64,000 bases of DNA from Tatumella terrea (lineage in GTDB: Bacteria > Pseudomonadota > Gammaproteobacteria > Enterobacterales > Enterobacteriaceae): positions 1-64,000 of the forward strand of contig NZ_BAAAFX010000011.1 of NCBI RefSeq assembly GCF_039523755.1, read 5' to 3'. Both the position numbers and the translations under genes were made by a program. Positions 26,543-34,716 of this stretch are shown piece by piece. The notes below the pieces were generated by a model, which made no database searches, was not told where the DNA came from, and saw only the letters and a program-made list of their open reading frames with translations. Within the stretch, counting starts at the first letter, position 1. The number at the start of each line of letters is the position of its first letter.

Positions 26543-27700
26543 ATGAAAAAGATGTTGCTATGTCTTTCAGTGCTGACGGCGCTTGGCTATACCTGCGCTT
26601 CACAGGCTGATGAAACGTTCCGTCCGGAACGGATTGGTGTTGAGAAAACTATAAAGCCCGGTCCGAATGTGTTTGTGATGGATCAGAGCTGGAGCGGTGC
26701 AACGAATATTACTTTCCTGTCAGGGGATACGTTACAAACCCAGGGAAGCTTGTCGACCGGCCTTATTGCCCAGATGGATTTATCCGCAGACCGTAAGTCA
26801 CTCTATACAGCTTCGGTCTATCCGAAACGGATTGTCTGGGGACCTGCTGATGCAGTCGTTCAGAAATTTGATATTCAGACCGCGGCCCTGAATAAAGAGA
26901 TGGAAACCTCACCGAAAATGGCTCAGGTGAGTGCCAACATTAATACCTTCAAATTATCCCGCAATAATCTCTATGCCTTTGTACAAAATGCAACGCCCGC
27001 CGCGTCGGTCAGTGTTATTGAGCTCAGTACCGGTAAAAACCTGTTAGAGGTGCCGACACCAGGCTGCTGGGCTATTTATCCGTCCGCTGATGACAAGCGA
27101 TTCAGTTCATTATGCGGGGATGGAACCGTTACCAGTTACCAGCTTTCCGATGATCTGAAAAGTTACACCGCGACCAAGAGCGATAAGATCTTTGATGCGG
27201 TCAAAGACCCCCTGTTTATCAGCGCTCAACGGGACGGTAAAAATACCTACTTCACCTCGTTCAACGGCAATATCTATGTTCTGGATGATCAGAATGCCAA
27301 AGTCACCCTGGTGAATAAGTTCAGCTATACGCAGGGAATCAAGGGGCATTGGGCTCCCGGTGGTTTTGAGGTACTGGCATTCAACAAACCGTCGAATCTT
27401 CTGTTTGTCGCCATGCATCCTGGCGCCCATGAAGGAAGCCATAAAGACGGGGCGAAAGAAGTCTGGGGTATCAATATGAGCACCCACAAAGTGGCGACCC
27501 GGATTAAAGTCAAAGACCCGATATCTATCGCTGTTTCCGGCACTCCTTCGCCGGTGTTATTTACGCTGAGCGAAGGTGAAAATAATGAAGGAGGTACCGT
27601 CGAGCGCTATACCCTGACAGGGCCTCATTTTACCGCCAGACATGCCGGAGAAGCTAAGGGACTGGGTACCTTTAATCAGATCCTGATGGTGGACTACTGA
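26543..27700 (+). CDS. aauB: Amine dehydrogenase large (beta-propeller) subunit, aromatic amine dehydrogenase type
   Basis: Periplasmic heavy subunit (AauB/MauB family) of a tryptophan-tryptophylquinone (TTQ) amine dehydrogenase. The ATG at 26543 gives 385 residues with a signal peptide (MKKMLLCLSVLTALGYTCASQA). An upstream in-frame start at 26513 would precede the likely transcription start. Family signatures of the seven-bladed propeller are visible: PGPNVFVMDQSW, GLIAQMDLSADRKSLYTASVYPKR, the GCWAIYPS block and GHWAPGGFEVLAFN with HPGAHEGSHKDGAKEVW near residue 300. It resembles the Alcaligenes aromatic enzyme more than methylamine dehydrogenase in overall length, but the substrate is inferred. 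aauE begins one base after the stop. Confidence 0.92.
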   Translation: MKKMLLCLSVLTALGYTCASQADETFRPERIGVEKTIKPGPNVFVMDQSWSGATNITFLSGDTLQTQGSLSTGLIAQMDLSADRKSLYTASVYPKRIVWGPADAVVQKFDIQTAALNKEMETSPKMAQVSANINTFKLSRNNLYAFVQNATPAASVSVIELSTGKNLLEVPTPGCWAIYPSADDKRFSSLCGDGTVTSYQLSDDLKSYTATKSDKIFDAVKDPLFISAQRDGKNTYFTSFNGNIYVLDDQNAKVTLVNKFSYTQGIKGHWAPGGFEVLAFNKPSNLLFVAMHPGAHEGSHKDGAKEVWGINMSTHKVATRIKVKDPISIAVSGTPSPVLFTLSEGENNEGGTVERYTLTGPHFTARHAGEAKGLGTFNQILMVDY

Positions 27701-27701
27701 T

Positions 27702-28259
27702 ATGGAAACTGACCTGTTATCACAGATACATTTCGCCCTGCTGACTTTTCTGGTGCTGCTGTTCAGCCAGTCGTTACTACATAAGCGGCAAGGACTGCTC
27801 CGTTTTTCCGGTTATATCGCTAACTACCATCCGGTGTTCAGCCGGCATAGTTACCGTATCGCTCAGGGGCTGGCCCTCGCTGAGGCACTGGTTTTGCTGA
27901 TGAGCCTGATCCCTCACACCACATTATTGGGTCAGTCGGGAATGTTCGCGCTGCTGCTTATCTATCTGTCAGCGATTGGCTATGCGTTGATAACAGGTAA
28001 AACTGCGGTTGAATGCGGTTGCGGTGACACTCCTCTGCGGGTTTCCGGGCGATTGCTGCTGCGTAATATCCTCCTTTTACTGTCAGCAACGGGGCTGCTG
28101 TGCCTGCCCATGCAAACGACGGGTGTTCTGTCACTGACCGCTTCTGTCTGTGCGGGCGGCTTGTTATGGGTCTGCTATCAGTTATTTGAACAACTGATAC
28201 GTAATAGCGATCTGCAGCATCAGCTCACCGCAAAATCATCTTCCCGGGAGGGCCTATGA
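27702..28259 (+). CDS. aauE: MauE/AauE-family membrane protein, amine dehydrogenase maturation
   Basis: Polytopic membrane protein of 185 residues with four to five hydrophobic helices and the motif TGKTAVECGCGDTPL (about 96-110) that marks the MauE (methylamine utilisation) family. In methylotrophs MauE and MauD are both needed for a stable, correctly disulfide-bonded light subunit; MauE may pass reducing or oxidising equivalents across the membrane. Its stop overlaps the aauD start by four bases. Confidence 0.9.
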   Translation: METDLLSQIHFALLTFLVLLFSQSLLHKRQGLLRFSGYIANYHPVFSRHSYRIAQGLALAEALVLLMSLIPHTTLLGQSGMFALLLIYLSAIGYALITGKTAVECGCGDTPLRVSGRLLLRNILLLLSATGLLCLPMQTTGVLSLTASVCAGGLLWVCYQLFEQLIRNSDLQHQLTAKSSSREGL

Positions 28260-28855
28260 ATACTTTCCTTATCTTTGCCGTCATTTTTCTGAGTCTGCTC
28301 GTCGCCATGCTGATCATCGCTTTCTTTGCCTTGTCACGGCAGGTGGGGGTGTTATTTGAACGTATTACTCCGGTCGGAGCCATGATGAACAATAGTGGCC
28401 CGGCGATTGGTGACACTACGCCGTCTTTATCCGTGTCATCCATGCATCATGGAGAAATGGTGATCGGGGGGCAGCGCCAGGGATATCAGCTGATCCTGTT
28501 TGTGGCTCCGGGGTGTCCTATCTGTAAAGCCCTTTTCCCTGTCGTGCGTAATTTACGTAAAAGCGAAGGTCATTGGTTATCAGTGGTACTGGCCAGTGAC
28601 GGGGATGTCCGACAGCATCAAAATTTTATCGTGCAGGAAGCACTGACCGCTATCCCTTATGTCCTGTCCCGGGAGCTGGGTATGACCTGGAAAGTTGCCA
28701 GGCTGCCGTTCTCTGTCCTGCTGGATGAAAACGGAACCGTAGTTTCCAAAGGGTTAATCAATAATCGTGAGCAACTCGAAAGCCTGTTTAACGCAAAAGA
28801 AAGCGGATTTGATTCGTTGCAATCCTGGGCTCAGAGCACCTCTGCCGGACACTAA
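28256..28855 (+). CDS. aauD: MauD/AauD-family thioredoxin-like disulfide protein
   Basis: Membrane-anchored thioredoxin-fold protein of 199 residues. One N-terminal helix (about 3-24) is followed by a periplasmic domain with the active-site motif APGCPICKALFP (CPIC). MauD is thought to form or proofread the many disulfides of the light chain. In the described Alcaligenes aau system, mutation of this gene abolished growth on aromatic amines. aauA follows after 25 bases. Confidence 0.92.
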   Translation: MNTFLIFAVIFLSLLVAMLIIAFFALSRQVGVLFERITPVGAMMNNSGPAIGDTTPSLSVSSMHHGEMVIGGQRQGYQLILFVAPGCPICKALFPVVRNLRKSEGHWLSVVLASDGDVRQHQNFIVQEALTAIPYVLSRELGMTWKVARLPFSVLLDENGTVVSKGLINNREQLESLFNAKESGFDSLQSWAQSTSAGH

Positions 28856-28880
28856 CAAAATATATGCAGGAGAGTTATTA

Positions 28881-29417
28881 ATGAAATTATTCAATAAGCT
28901 GTTCGGAGCTATGGATTCCTTTTCTGAAACCCGCCTCCGTAAATCGGCCCGAAATATTGGCCGCCGCCATTTTCTGGCGAAGACCGGTGTTTTGCTGGTG
29001 GGGACCGGGGTGATGCCGCTATTACCCTTTAACCGCGGCATGAGTAACGCCTATGCGGCCGAAAAAGCGACAACAGACGATACCGATTGCAGCTACTGGC
29101 GATACTGCGCGCTGGACGGAAATTTGTGTTCTTCTTCCGGGGGCACGGTAACGACCTGTCCGGCAGGCTCTGAAGCGTCTAAAGTTTCATGGGTCGGTAC
29201 CTGCCTGAATCCCCACGATAATAAAAACTACCTGGTTTCTTACAATGACTGCTGCGGTAAAGCCACGGTAAGTAATTCTGTTAACTGCTTCACCAGTCAG
29301 GGGGAGCGTCCCGGTTACCGTATGGGCCTGCACAATGACATCAACTGGTGCATGGCAAATACCAACAAAGGGTATTACTGCACGGTGGCAACGCTGGTGG
29401 GGATCGCCAATGAATAA
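28881..29417 (+). CDS. aauA: Amine dehydrogenase small subunit carrying the TTQ cofactor
   Basis: Light subunit of 178 residues with a twin-arginine signal (GRRHFLAKTG, residues 27-36) and a mature part from about residue 60. Trp104 (in VSWVGTC) and Trp156 (in DINWCMA) are at the positions of the two tryptophans crosslinked into TTQ. Asp123 (YNDCCG) and Asp79 match the catalytic aspartates of the family by spacing (19 residues after and 25 before the first Trp). I count ten cysteines after the signal, against twelve in methylamine dehydrogenase, so one disulfide seems absent. The start is supported by AGGAGA nine bases upstream. The stop overlaps the next gene. Confidence 0.95.
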   Translation: MKLFNKLFGAMDSFSETRLRKSARNIGRRHFLAKTGVLLVGTGVMPLLPFNRGMSNAYAAEKATTDDTDCSYWRYCALDGNLCSSSGGTVTTCPAGSEASKVSWVGTCLNPHDNKNYLVSYNDCCGKATVSNSVNCFTSQGERPGYRMGLHNDINWCMANTNKGYYCTVATLVGIANE

Positions 29418-29853
29418 ACTCTCATCAGTGATCTTCGCTTCTGCGATCAGTCTTTTTGTATCACAGACACAAGCGTCGCCAGGGGGCGATAAGTTTGTGG
29501 CGAACTGTTCCGGATGTCATGGGGAGGATGCCGCCGGTATTCCGGGCATGGCCCCGCCGTTGAAAGATGCCCCGTTATGGCAGGGGCTCGGTGATAAACG
29601 TTCTGAATATATTGCGGGGGTTGTCACCGGCGGAATGGGCGGAACATTGCATACGCCGGCCGGGGATACGGAAGGGATGGTGATGCCGCCTCAGGACTTT
29701 ATTGATACCGCCGATCTCGTTGATATCACCGCCTACGTACTCCGGGAAGTGAATCACGTCCCCGGGGGCCCGGATGCTGCCATGATCGATAAATACAAGA
29801 AGTCACCGTTATCGCATGAGGAGCTTCTGAAGATCCGTAACGGAGGTAAGTGA
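29410..29853 (+). CDS. Periplasmic monohaem cytochrome c, first of two
   Basis: Class I-like c-type cytochrome of 147 residues with a signal peptide (to about residue 22), haem site CSGCH (33-37), GIPGMAPPL and a candidate sixth ligand methionine in GMVMPP (about 92). The ATG at 29410 overlaps the aauA stop by eight bases, so translation is coupled. A small monohaem cytochrome also follows aauA in Alcaligenes faecalis (orf-2). The likely role is to take electrons from the reduced TTQ enzyme. Confidence 0.88.
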   Translation: MNKLSSVIFASAISLFVSQTQASPGGDKFVANCSGCHGEDAAGIPGMAPPLKDAPLWQGLGDKRSEYIAGVVTGGMGGTLHTPAGDTEGMVMPPQDFIDTADLVDITAYVLREVNHVPGGPDAAMIDKYKKSPLSHEELLKIRNGGK

Positions 29854-30302
29854 TGCTGCAGCATGCTGTCAGAGCAGTGAAGACGGTAGCGCTGTTACTG
29901 CTTTTCTGTTCTGCCTCCGCCATGGCTCTTCCCAATACGCCTCAGCAGAACTACCTGCTTAAATGTTCCGGTTGCCATGATATTGATGGTTCCGGAACGG
30001 TGGCAGGGGGGATCCCCCCCCTGCCCGGGTATATCGGTTCTTTCCTCGATGATCCGCAAGGTCGTGTGTATGTGCTCCATGTGCCGGGCGTTATTTCAGC
30101 CGGTCTGGATGATACCGAGCTCGCGGATTTACTGAATTATGTCAATCACAAGTGGGGCGATGTGAAAGCCCGACCGTTTACGGCCGCGGAAGTTAAAATG
30201 AACCGCGAGCACTCGGTCGCGGATGTCGTGAAATTACGGCGGGAGATTGTCAGTCGTTTCGTCAGGGATGGTGTGAAAGCCGGCACGTATCCCTGGCCGT
30301 AA
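29853..30302 (+). CDS. Periplasmic monohaem cytochrome c, second of two
   Basis: Cytochrome-c-like protein of 149 residues with a signal peptide (to about residue 25) and a haem site CSGCH (38-42). An axial methionine is not obvious: the segments around PPLPGYIG and YVLHVPG hold no MPP motif, so the haem may have another sixth ligand. The ATG at 29853 (a GTG at 29850 is the alternative) overlaps the preceding stop, with GGAGG in front. Paired with the first cytochrome it could form a relay or a dedicated donor to the copper oxidase. Confidence 0.82.
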   Translation: MLQHAVRAVKTVALLLLFCSASAMALPNTPQQNYLLKCSGCHDIDGSGTVAGGIPPLPGYIGSFLDDPQGRVYVLHVPGVISAGLDDTELADLLNYVNHKWGDVKARPFTAAEVKMNREHSVADVVKLRREIVSRFVRDGVKAGTYPWP

Positions 30303-30320
30303 ATCTGGAAGGGTGTTTTT

Positions 30321-31802
30321 ATGCATAGACGTCGTTTTCTAAAATATTCCTTATCTGCGTGCTTACCTGCAGGTCTTGTCCGGCAGACGGTGTCGGCCGC
30401 AGAGCCTCAGCATCAGGCCACCGATGCTGCGCTGTTGCCGGAGCCCCGGTTACCGGTCGGTTCCGCCTTACCGTCGCTGTCAGTACTGAAAAATGAATCG
30501 TCCCATGCCGGTGAGTTTCAGGGCACCCTGATTGCCCGGGAGTGTGATATCCAGCTTACCCGGGACACCGGGCCGACCCGGTGTCAGGTGTATAACAATC
30601 AGTTACCGGGGCCGCTGATTGAGCTGGAAGCCGGAATGAAAGTAACAATAACTTTTATTAATCAGCTGAAAGAAGCAACCACTGTGCACTGGCATGGCCT
30701 GCCGGTACCTTCCTCGCAGGATGGTGGCCCGGAAGATCCTATTGCGCCCGGCGAAACGCGGGTTTACCGCTTTACGTTACCGGAGGATATCTCCGGAAGT
30801 TACTGGTATCACCCGCACCCGCTGACCGGGGCATCGGCGCAGATTGCGAAAGGGCTGGCGGGACCTATTATCATCCGTCACCCGGACGAGGCGCTAAAAA
30901 AACTTCCCGAACAGCATTGGGTGATCAGTGACTTACGTCTCGACTCTCAGGGGCAGATTCCGGAAAATACTTACAGTGACTGGGTGGATGGTCGTGAAGG
31001 GGAGCAGGTACTGATCAATGGTAAGCGGCAGCCGCGCATTCACCTTACCGGGCAGCATCGTCTCCGGGTCTGGAATTTGTGCAGTGCCCGTTATCTGCAA
31101 CTATCGCTACCGGGAGCACAGTGGCTGGTGGTCGGCAGTGATGGCGGTCTGACCGAAAAAGTCTCTCAGCCTCAGACATCAGTATTGCTGGCGCCCGGCG
31201 AACGGCTTGAATTACTCGTCCAGGGGGAAAGCCAGCATTATGCATTGAATTTACTGCCTTATAACCGCCATCGTATGATGAGCCCGCCCGCCGAAGTCGC
31301 CTCCGTTATCGCCGATATTGATTTCACGCCACAGTCAGCACCGGTGAAACCGGGACAGGAATTACGCCGGATTGAAGCACTACCGCCCGGAAATAACCCA
31401 CTGAGAGCCATGATGAGCGAGAAAATGGCAGACATCATGAAGAATAAAGCCAGTGGTATACCGCCGAAAGGGGCATTTCTGATCAATGGTAAGTCATTTG
31501 ATGTTAACAGGATGGACTTACATAGCATTGCGGAGCAGGTGGATAACTGGCAGATCATTAATGCGACGACGATGGATCATCCTTTCCATATTCATGGCGG
31601 GCAGTTTCAGGTGGTACAGCGTTCATTGCGTGGGGTTAAAAGTTCGCCTGATTACCTTATCTGGAAAGATACGATTAACCTCCAGCCAGGAGAGGTGGTA
31701 ATGCTGCGTATGAGGCAAACCTCCCCGGGAATGCGTATGTATCATTGTCATATTATTGAACATGAAGAGCTGGGGATGATGGGGAATCTGATGGTGAGTT
31801 AA
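30321..31802 (+). CDS. Tat-exported multicopper oxidase
   Basis: Periplasmic three-cupredoxin-domain oxidase of 493 residues with a twin-arginine signal (RRRFLKYS). All four copper motifs are seen: TVHWHGLPVP, YWYHPHPL, HPFHIHGGQF and YHCHIIEHEELGMM, with the type 1 Cys-His and an axial Met. Such enzymes reduce O2 to water using one-electron donors; relatives include CueO. A Met-containing segment (RAMMSEKMADIMKNK) lies near residue 360, where CueO has its Met-rich substrate-binding insert. It begins 18 bases after the second cytochrome and appears to be the last gene of the operon. A role as electron sink for amine oxidation is my inference; copper detoxification is the alternative. Confidence 0.88.
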   Translation: MHRRRFLKYSLSACLPAGLVRQTVSAAEPQHQATDAALLPEPRLPVGSALPSLSVLKNESSHAGEFQGTLIARECDIQLTRDTGPTRCQVYNNQLPGPLIELEAGMKVTITFINQLKEATTVHWHGLPVPSSQDGGPEDPIAPGETRVYRFTLPEDISGSYWYHPHPLTGASAQIAKGLAGPIIIRHPDEALKKLPEQHWVISDLRLDSQGQIPENTYSDWVDGREGEQVLINGKRQPRIHLTGQHRLRVWNLCSARYLQLSLPGAQWLVVGSDGGLTEKVSQPQTSVLLAPGERLELLVQGESQHYALNLLPYNRHRMMSPPAEVASVIADIDFTPQSAPVKPGQELRRIEALPPGNNPLRAMMSEKMADIMKNKASGIPPKGAFLINGKSFDVNRMDLHSIAEQVDNWQIINATTMDHPFHIHGGQFQVVQRSLRGVKSSPDYLIWKDTINLQPGEVVMLRMRQTSPGMRMYHCHIIEHEELGMMGNLMVS

Positions 31803-31834
31803 TTCTGCCAGGGGGTATCTGTCTTGTTTCTTTT

Positions 31835-31856
31835 GCCGGGGCCTCCCGGCTTTTTT
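31835..31856 (+). terminator. Rho-independent terminator of the amine dehydrogenase operon
   Basis: GCCGGG / CCCGGC stem with a GCCT loop followed by six T residues, 33 bases after the multicopper oxidase stop. Confidence 0.9.
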
Positions 31857-32089
31857 ATCCCATTTTTCTGTCGCCGGCGTCTTCCTGCCGATATATTTCA
31901 ACCTTCTTCCGGCACCGCCTTGCCCGGGAGTAAAGAGCGTACCTGCCAGGTGACAGAAGCGTCCGGGCTTTACGGAATGGCAGTGAGTGATTAGTCTTAT
32001 TTATAACAACAGGGGAGTATTTTGTCGTATATCTGTCAACACTTCGATGCAGGAAGACAGCAACGACTGGATAAATAAGGTAAAAATGG

Positions 32090-33271
32090 ATGAAGCTGGT
32101 TAAGTTGTTCAGAAACCCTAAACTGGTGATCTATTGCCTGGTGTTAATGGTGGCCCATAACGGGTATCTGATGTTAAGCCCTGTGCTGCACCGGGTCATC
32201 TATAATGCGCCGCAGAGACTGGATAATTTCCATTCGTGGAGTGATGCACTGGGCTTTCTGGAAGCGATGGATATACCACGCTTTATGATAGGCCTGGTGT
32301 TGTCGTGTATGGCGTTTACGTTACTGATGCGCACCCGGATTGCCTGGTTCAGTTCTGTCTTACTGTTAATTTGTATTGCTGTGGCGAATGCGTTTATTTT
32401 AAAAGCGCACCACACCGAGGTGGTTTACTCCCTGATCACCATCGGTGCCTTACTTTTTCACTGGCGTCATTTTGATAAACACAGCCTGGGCAGTACCACC
32501 ATTTTCGCGATGATTAGTATCTTATCGCTGCTGGGGTATGGAATGCTGGGTACGCTTTATCTGGGTGACCAGTTTACCCCGCCGGTGAAAGATCTCTCTA
32601 CCGCGTTTTATTTTGTTATGGTCTGTATGTCTACGGTGGGGTTTGGTGATATTTCTCCGCATACCACGGTCGCCAGAATGTTTACACTGACCGTGATTAT
32701 CCTCGGGATTACTATTTTTGCGGCATCGGTGGCCTCAATCGCCGGCTCTCTAATCAGTCATAATATTCAGCGAATTTTTAAAGGCAGATTCTCAAACGTG
32801 GAACGTAAAAATCATTATATTGTGGCCGGCTCATCGTCACTGGCTCAGAGCGTCAGTCAGGGGCTGACGGATACCGGAGGCATTGTTACGGTGGTCTGTA
32901 ATCCGGGGCAACGGAGCTCGTTTTCTGCCGATACCGATGTTATTGAAGGCGATCCCTCTTCGACGCCGGTACTTGAGCGAGCGGGTGCGGCGAAAGCCCG
33001 GTACATTGTGGCACTGATGGATAATGATGCGGATAACGCATTTGTGGTCCTGGCGGCTAAAGAGGCGGGTGGTGAAGATACCCGAACTATCGCACTGGTA
33101 CATGACAGTCAGAATATGAGTAAAATTAAACGCGTTCATCCTGACGGTGTACTTTCATTACAACAACTCGGTAGTGACATCCTGGTACGGACGCTTAACG
33201 GTGATACCGTCGGCGACAGCCTTCACCCTGATATCTTTTTCAGCAGTACCCGGCCTGCTGACACTCCCTGA
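32090..33271 (+). CDS. kch: Kch-type voltage-gated potassium channel with RCK domain
   Basis: Protein of 393 residues (E. coli Kch 417). Six hydrophobic helices are followed by a pore loop with the K+ filter in MSTVGFGDISP (about 183-193) and a C-terminal TrkA-N/RCK Rossmann domain from about residue 240 (YIVAGSSSLAQSV). MDNDADNAFVVLAAKE and KIKRVHPDGVLS match E. coli Kch as I recall it. The filter has GFGD rather than the GYGD of E. coli Kch, a common variant. It lies after the amine operon terminator as a single gene. Confidence 0.85.
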   Translation: MKLVKLFRNPKLVIYCLVLMVAHNGYLMLSPVLHRVIYNAPQRLDNFHSWSDALGFLEAMDIPRFMIGLVLSCMAFTLLMRTRIAWFSSVLLLICIAVANAFILKAHHTEVVYSLITIGALLFHWRHFDKHSLGSTTIFAMISILSLLGYGMLGTLYLGDQFTPPVKDLSTAFYFVMVCMSTVGFGDISPHTTVARMFTLTVIILGITIFAASVASIAGSLISHNIQRIFKGRFSNVERKNHYIVAGSSSLAQSVSQGLTDTGGIVTVVCNPGQRSSFSADTDVIEGDPSSTPVLERAGAAKARYIVALMDNDADNAFVVLAAKEAGGEDTRTIALVHDSQNMSKIKRVHPDGVLSLQQLGSDILVRTLNGDTVGDSLHPDIFFSSTRPADTP

Positions 33272-33298
33272 TCTTCCTTTCAGTACAAAAACTTAGCG

Positions 33299-33331
33299 TC
33301 CGCCGTTCTTTTCAGGAATGGCGGATTTTTT
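33299..33331 (+). terminator. Rho-independent terminator after kch
   Basis: TCCGCCGTTC pairs with GAATGGCGGA (one G-T pair) around a seven-base loop, followed by six T residues. Confidence 0.88.
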
Positions 33332-33467
33332 ATTGTGTCCGCAAATGATAGGGTGACGTTTTTTTGCGGTCCTCCACACAATTATAAGCGGGGGACAACG
33401 ATAGTCAGGGCAAGCCGCCCGGGATGAGATCGCCGGGGCTGAAGAATAAAGGGAAGAGTATTCACTC

Positions 33468-34001
33468 ATGAGAAAAACGATTTTGTGTATAGCGGGGCTC
33501 CTGTGCAGTTCGGTTACCTTTTCCGTATCCGCCGCCGGGCCGTCTGTTGATGTCGGTTTTTCACCGGAAGGAAGTGCCCGGACACTGGTGCTGGAGACTA
33601 TTGCCTCAGCCCACAGCAGCATCCGTATGCTTTCCTACTCCTTTACTGCGCCGGATATTATACGGGCACTGGCTGATGCCAGAAAGCGCGGGGTCGATGT
33701 GAAGATAGTGGTCGATGAGCGAGGGAACCGGAGCAAATCCAGCATTGCTGCAATGAATTTCATTGTGAACAATGGCATTCCTCTGAGAACCGATCACCAT
33801 TACCCGATACAGCACGACAAGGTCATTATTGTCGACGGGAAGACGGTGGAGACAGGCTCATTTAATTACACGGCCAGTGCCGAACGACGTAATTCTGAAA
33901 ACGTGGTGGTTATTCGTGATCTCCCGTCTCTGGCGAGGACGTATCTGCTGCACTGGCAGGAACGCTGGGATTACGGTCAGGATTATCAGTCGGCGTACTA
34001 A
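33468..34001 (+). CDS. Secreted phospholipase D-family endonuclease (Nuc-like)
   Basis: Protein of 177 residues with a signal peptide (to about residue 23) and a single PLD domain. The HKD motif is HDK-x4-D-x6-GSFN (about 121-137), preceded by the RGVDVKIVVDE segment. Size and layout match the small periplasmic nuclease Nuc of plasmid pKM101, which acts as a dimer and cuts DNA without metal ions. It could degrade incoming or environmental DNA. It is a single gene with its own upstream region of about 135 bases. Confidence 0.85.
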   Translation: MRKTILCIAGLLCSSVTFSVSAAGPSVDVGFSPEGSARTLVLETIASAHSSIRMLSYSFTAPDIIRALADARKRGVDVKIVVDERGNRSKSSIAAMNFIVNNGIPLRTDHHYPIQHDKVIIVDGKTVETGSFNYTASAERRNSENVVVIRDLPSLARTYLLHWQERWDYGQDYQSAY

Positions 34002-34673
34002 TATTCAGGCAGGTATATTAATTGCTTTTTTTAATTATTTTAATTTAAATATTAACAACATGTGATTATTGATTAGTCCGGGGATTTTCGGGAGGAACTT
34101 GTATTTTATTTCATTTATCTTCTTTTTTTTACGTTCCCATTACATAAGCCCGCTCCGGAAATGATAATAACCAGGGTTATTTAATAGTTTTTATCATTTT
34201 TTTTTTCTTCTTTGATAGCCTGATGTGATGGTGTTGCACCAATCATTCAGTAAATATTAAATAAATCATCACTGAATTTTAAATTATCTATTGCTTATTT
34301 CTATCATTGAAAATGAATAAATAGGTAAAAGGTATCACAATTTCATTGTTAAATTTTTTTTACTGTGATTTCTATTGGTTTTTATAGTTACGATAGTGAT
34401 TGTAACGTCATAACTGTTTGATTATTAATGGTTTTGATTTTTTTTCTCTTTTTTCTTGATCTGTTTATTTTATGTTAAATGTAAGAAAAGAATTCAAAGT
34501 GCTGCAATGAAAAAATATTAGTTTTAGTTAACTGTATGTTTGCCTTTTACTCAGATAAGTCCTACTCTGAATTCGTTCGCGGAATGGCACTTTTTGCACA
34601 TTTCCCGGAACAGGTGGTCCTACAGGAAGGTTATAAATGAACTTCATTGCACTGAACCGGATAGCTGGCCGCC
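34002..34673. other. AT-rich leader before the fimbrial operon
   Basis: About 670 bases of very AT-rich sequence without a credible gene. It has many T-runs (for example around 34198-34207 and 34436-34460). No inverted repeat pair like the E. coli fimS switch and no fimB/fimE-type recombinase gene are visible nearby, so on/off control by inversion is not supported. The composition suits H-NS silencing. Confidence 0.6.
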
Positions 34674-34696
34674 AATTTTAATTTTAATTTTAATTT
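34674..34696 (+). repeat. Tandem AATTTT hexamer repeat before fimA
   Basis: Three full copies and a five-base partial copy of AATTTT run from 34674 to 34696, ending 20 bases before the fimA ATG and just ahead of the AAGG ribosome site. Copy-number change by slippage would alter leader length. Confidence 0.85.
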
Positions 34697-34716
34697 GGAT
34701 AAATAAGGCAAACTGT

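Noticed and set aside
30321..31802. Copper-type nitrite reductase or laccase-only reading of the multicopper oxidase
   Set aside because: The three-domain length and the four copper-binding motifs including HCHIIEHEELGMM fit a CueO-like oxidase, not the two-domain nitrite reductase.
34002..34716. Invertible fimS-type promoter switch before fimA
   Set aside because: No pair of inverted repeats flanking a promoter and no FimB/FimE recombinase gene were found.
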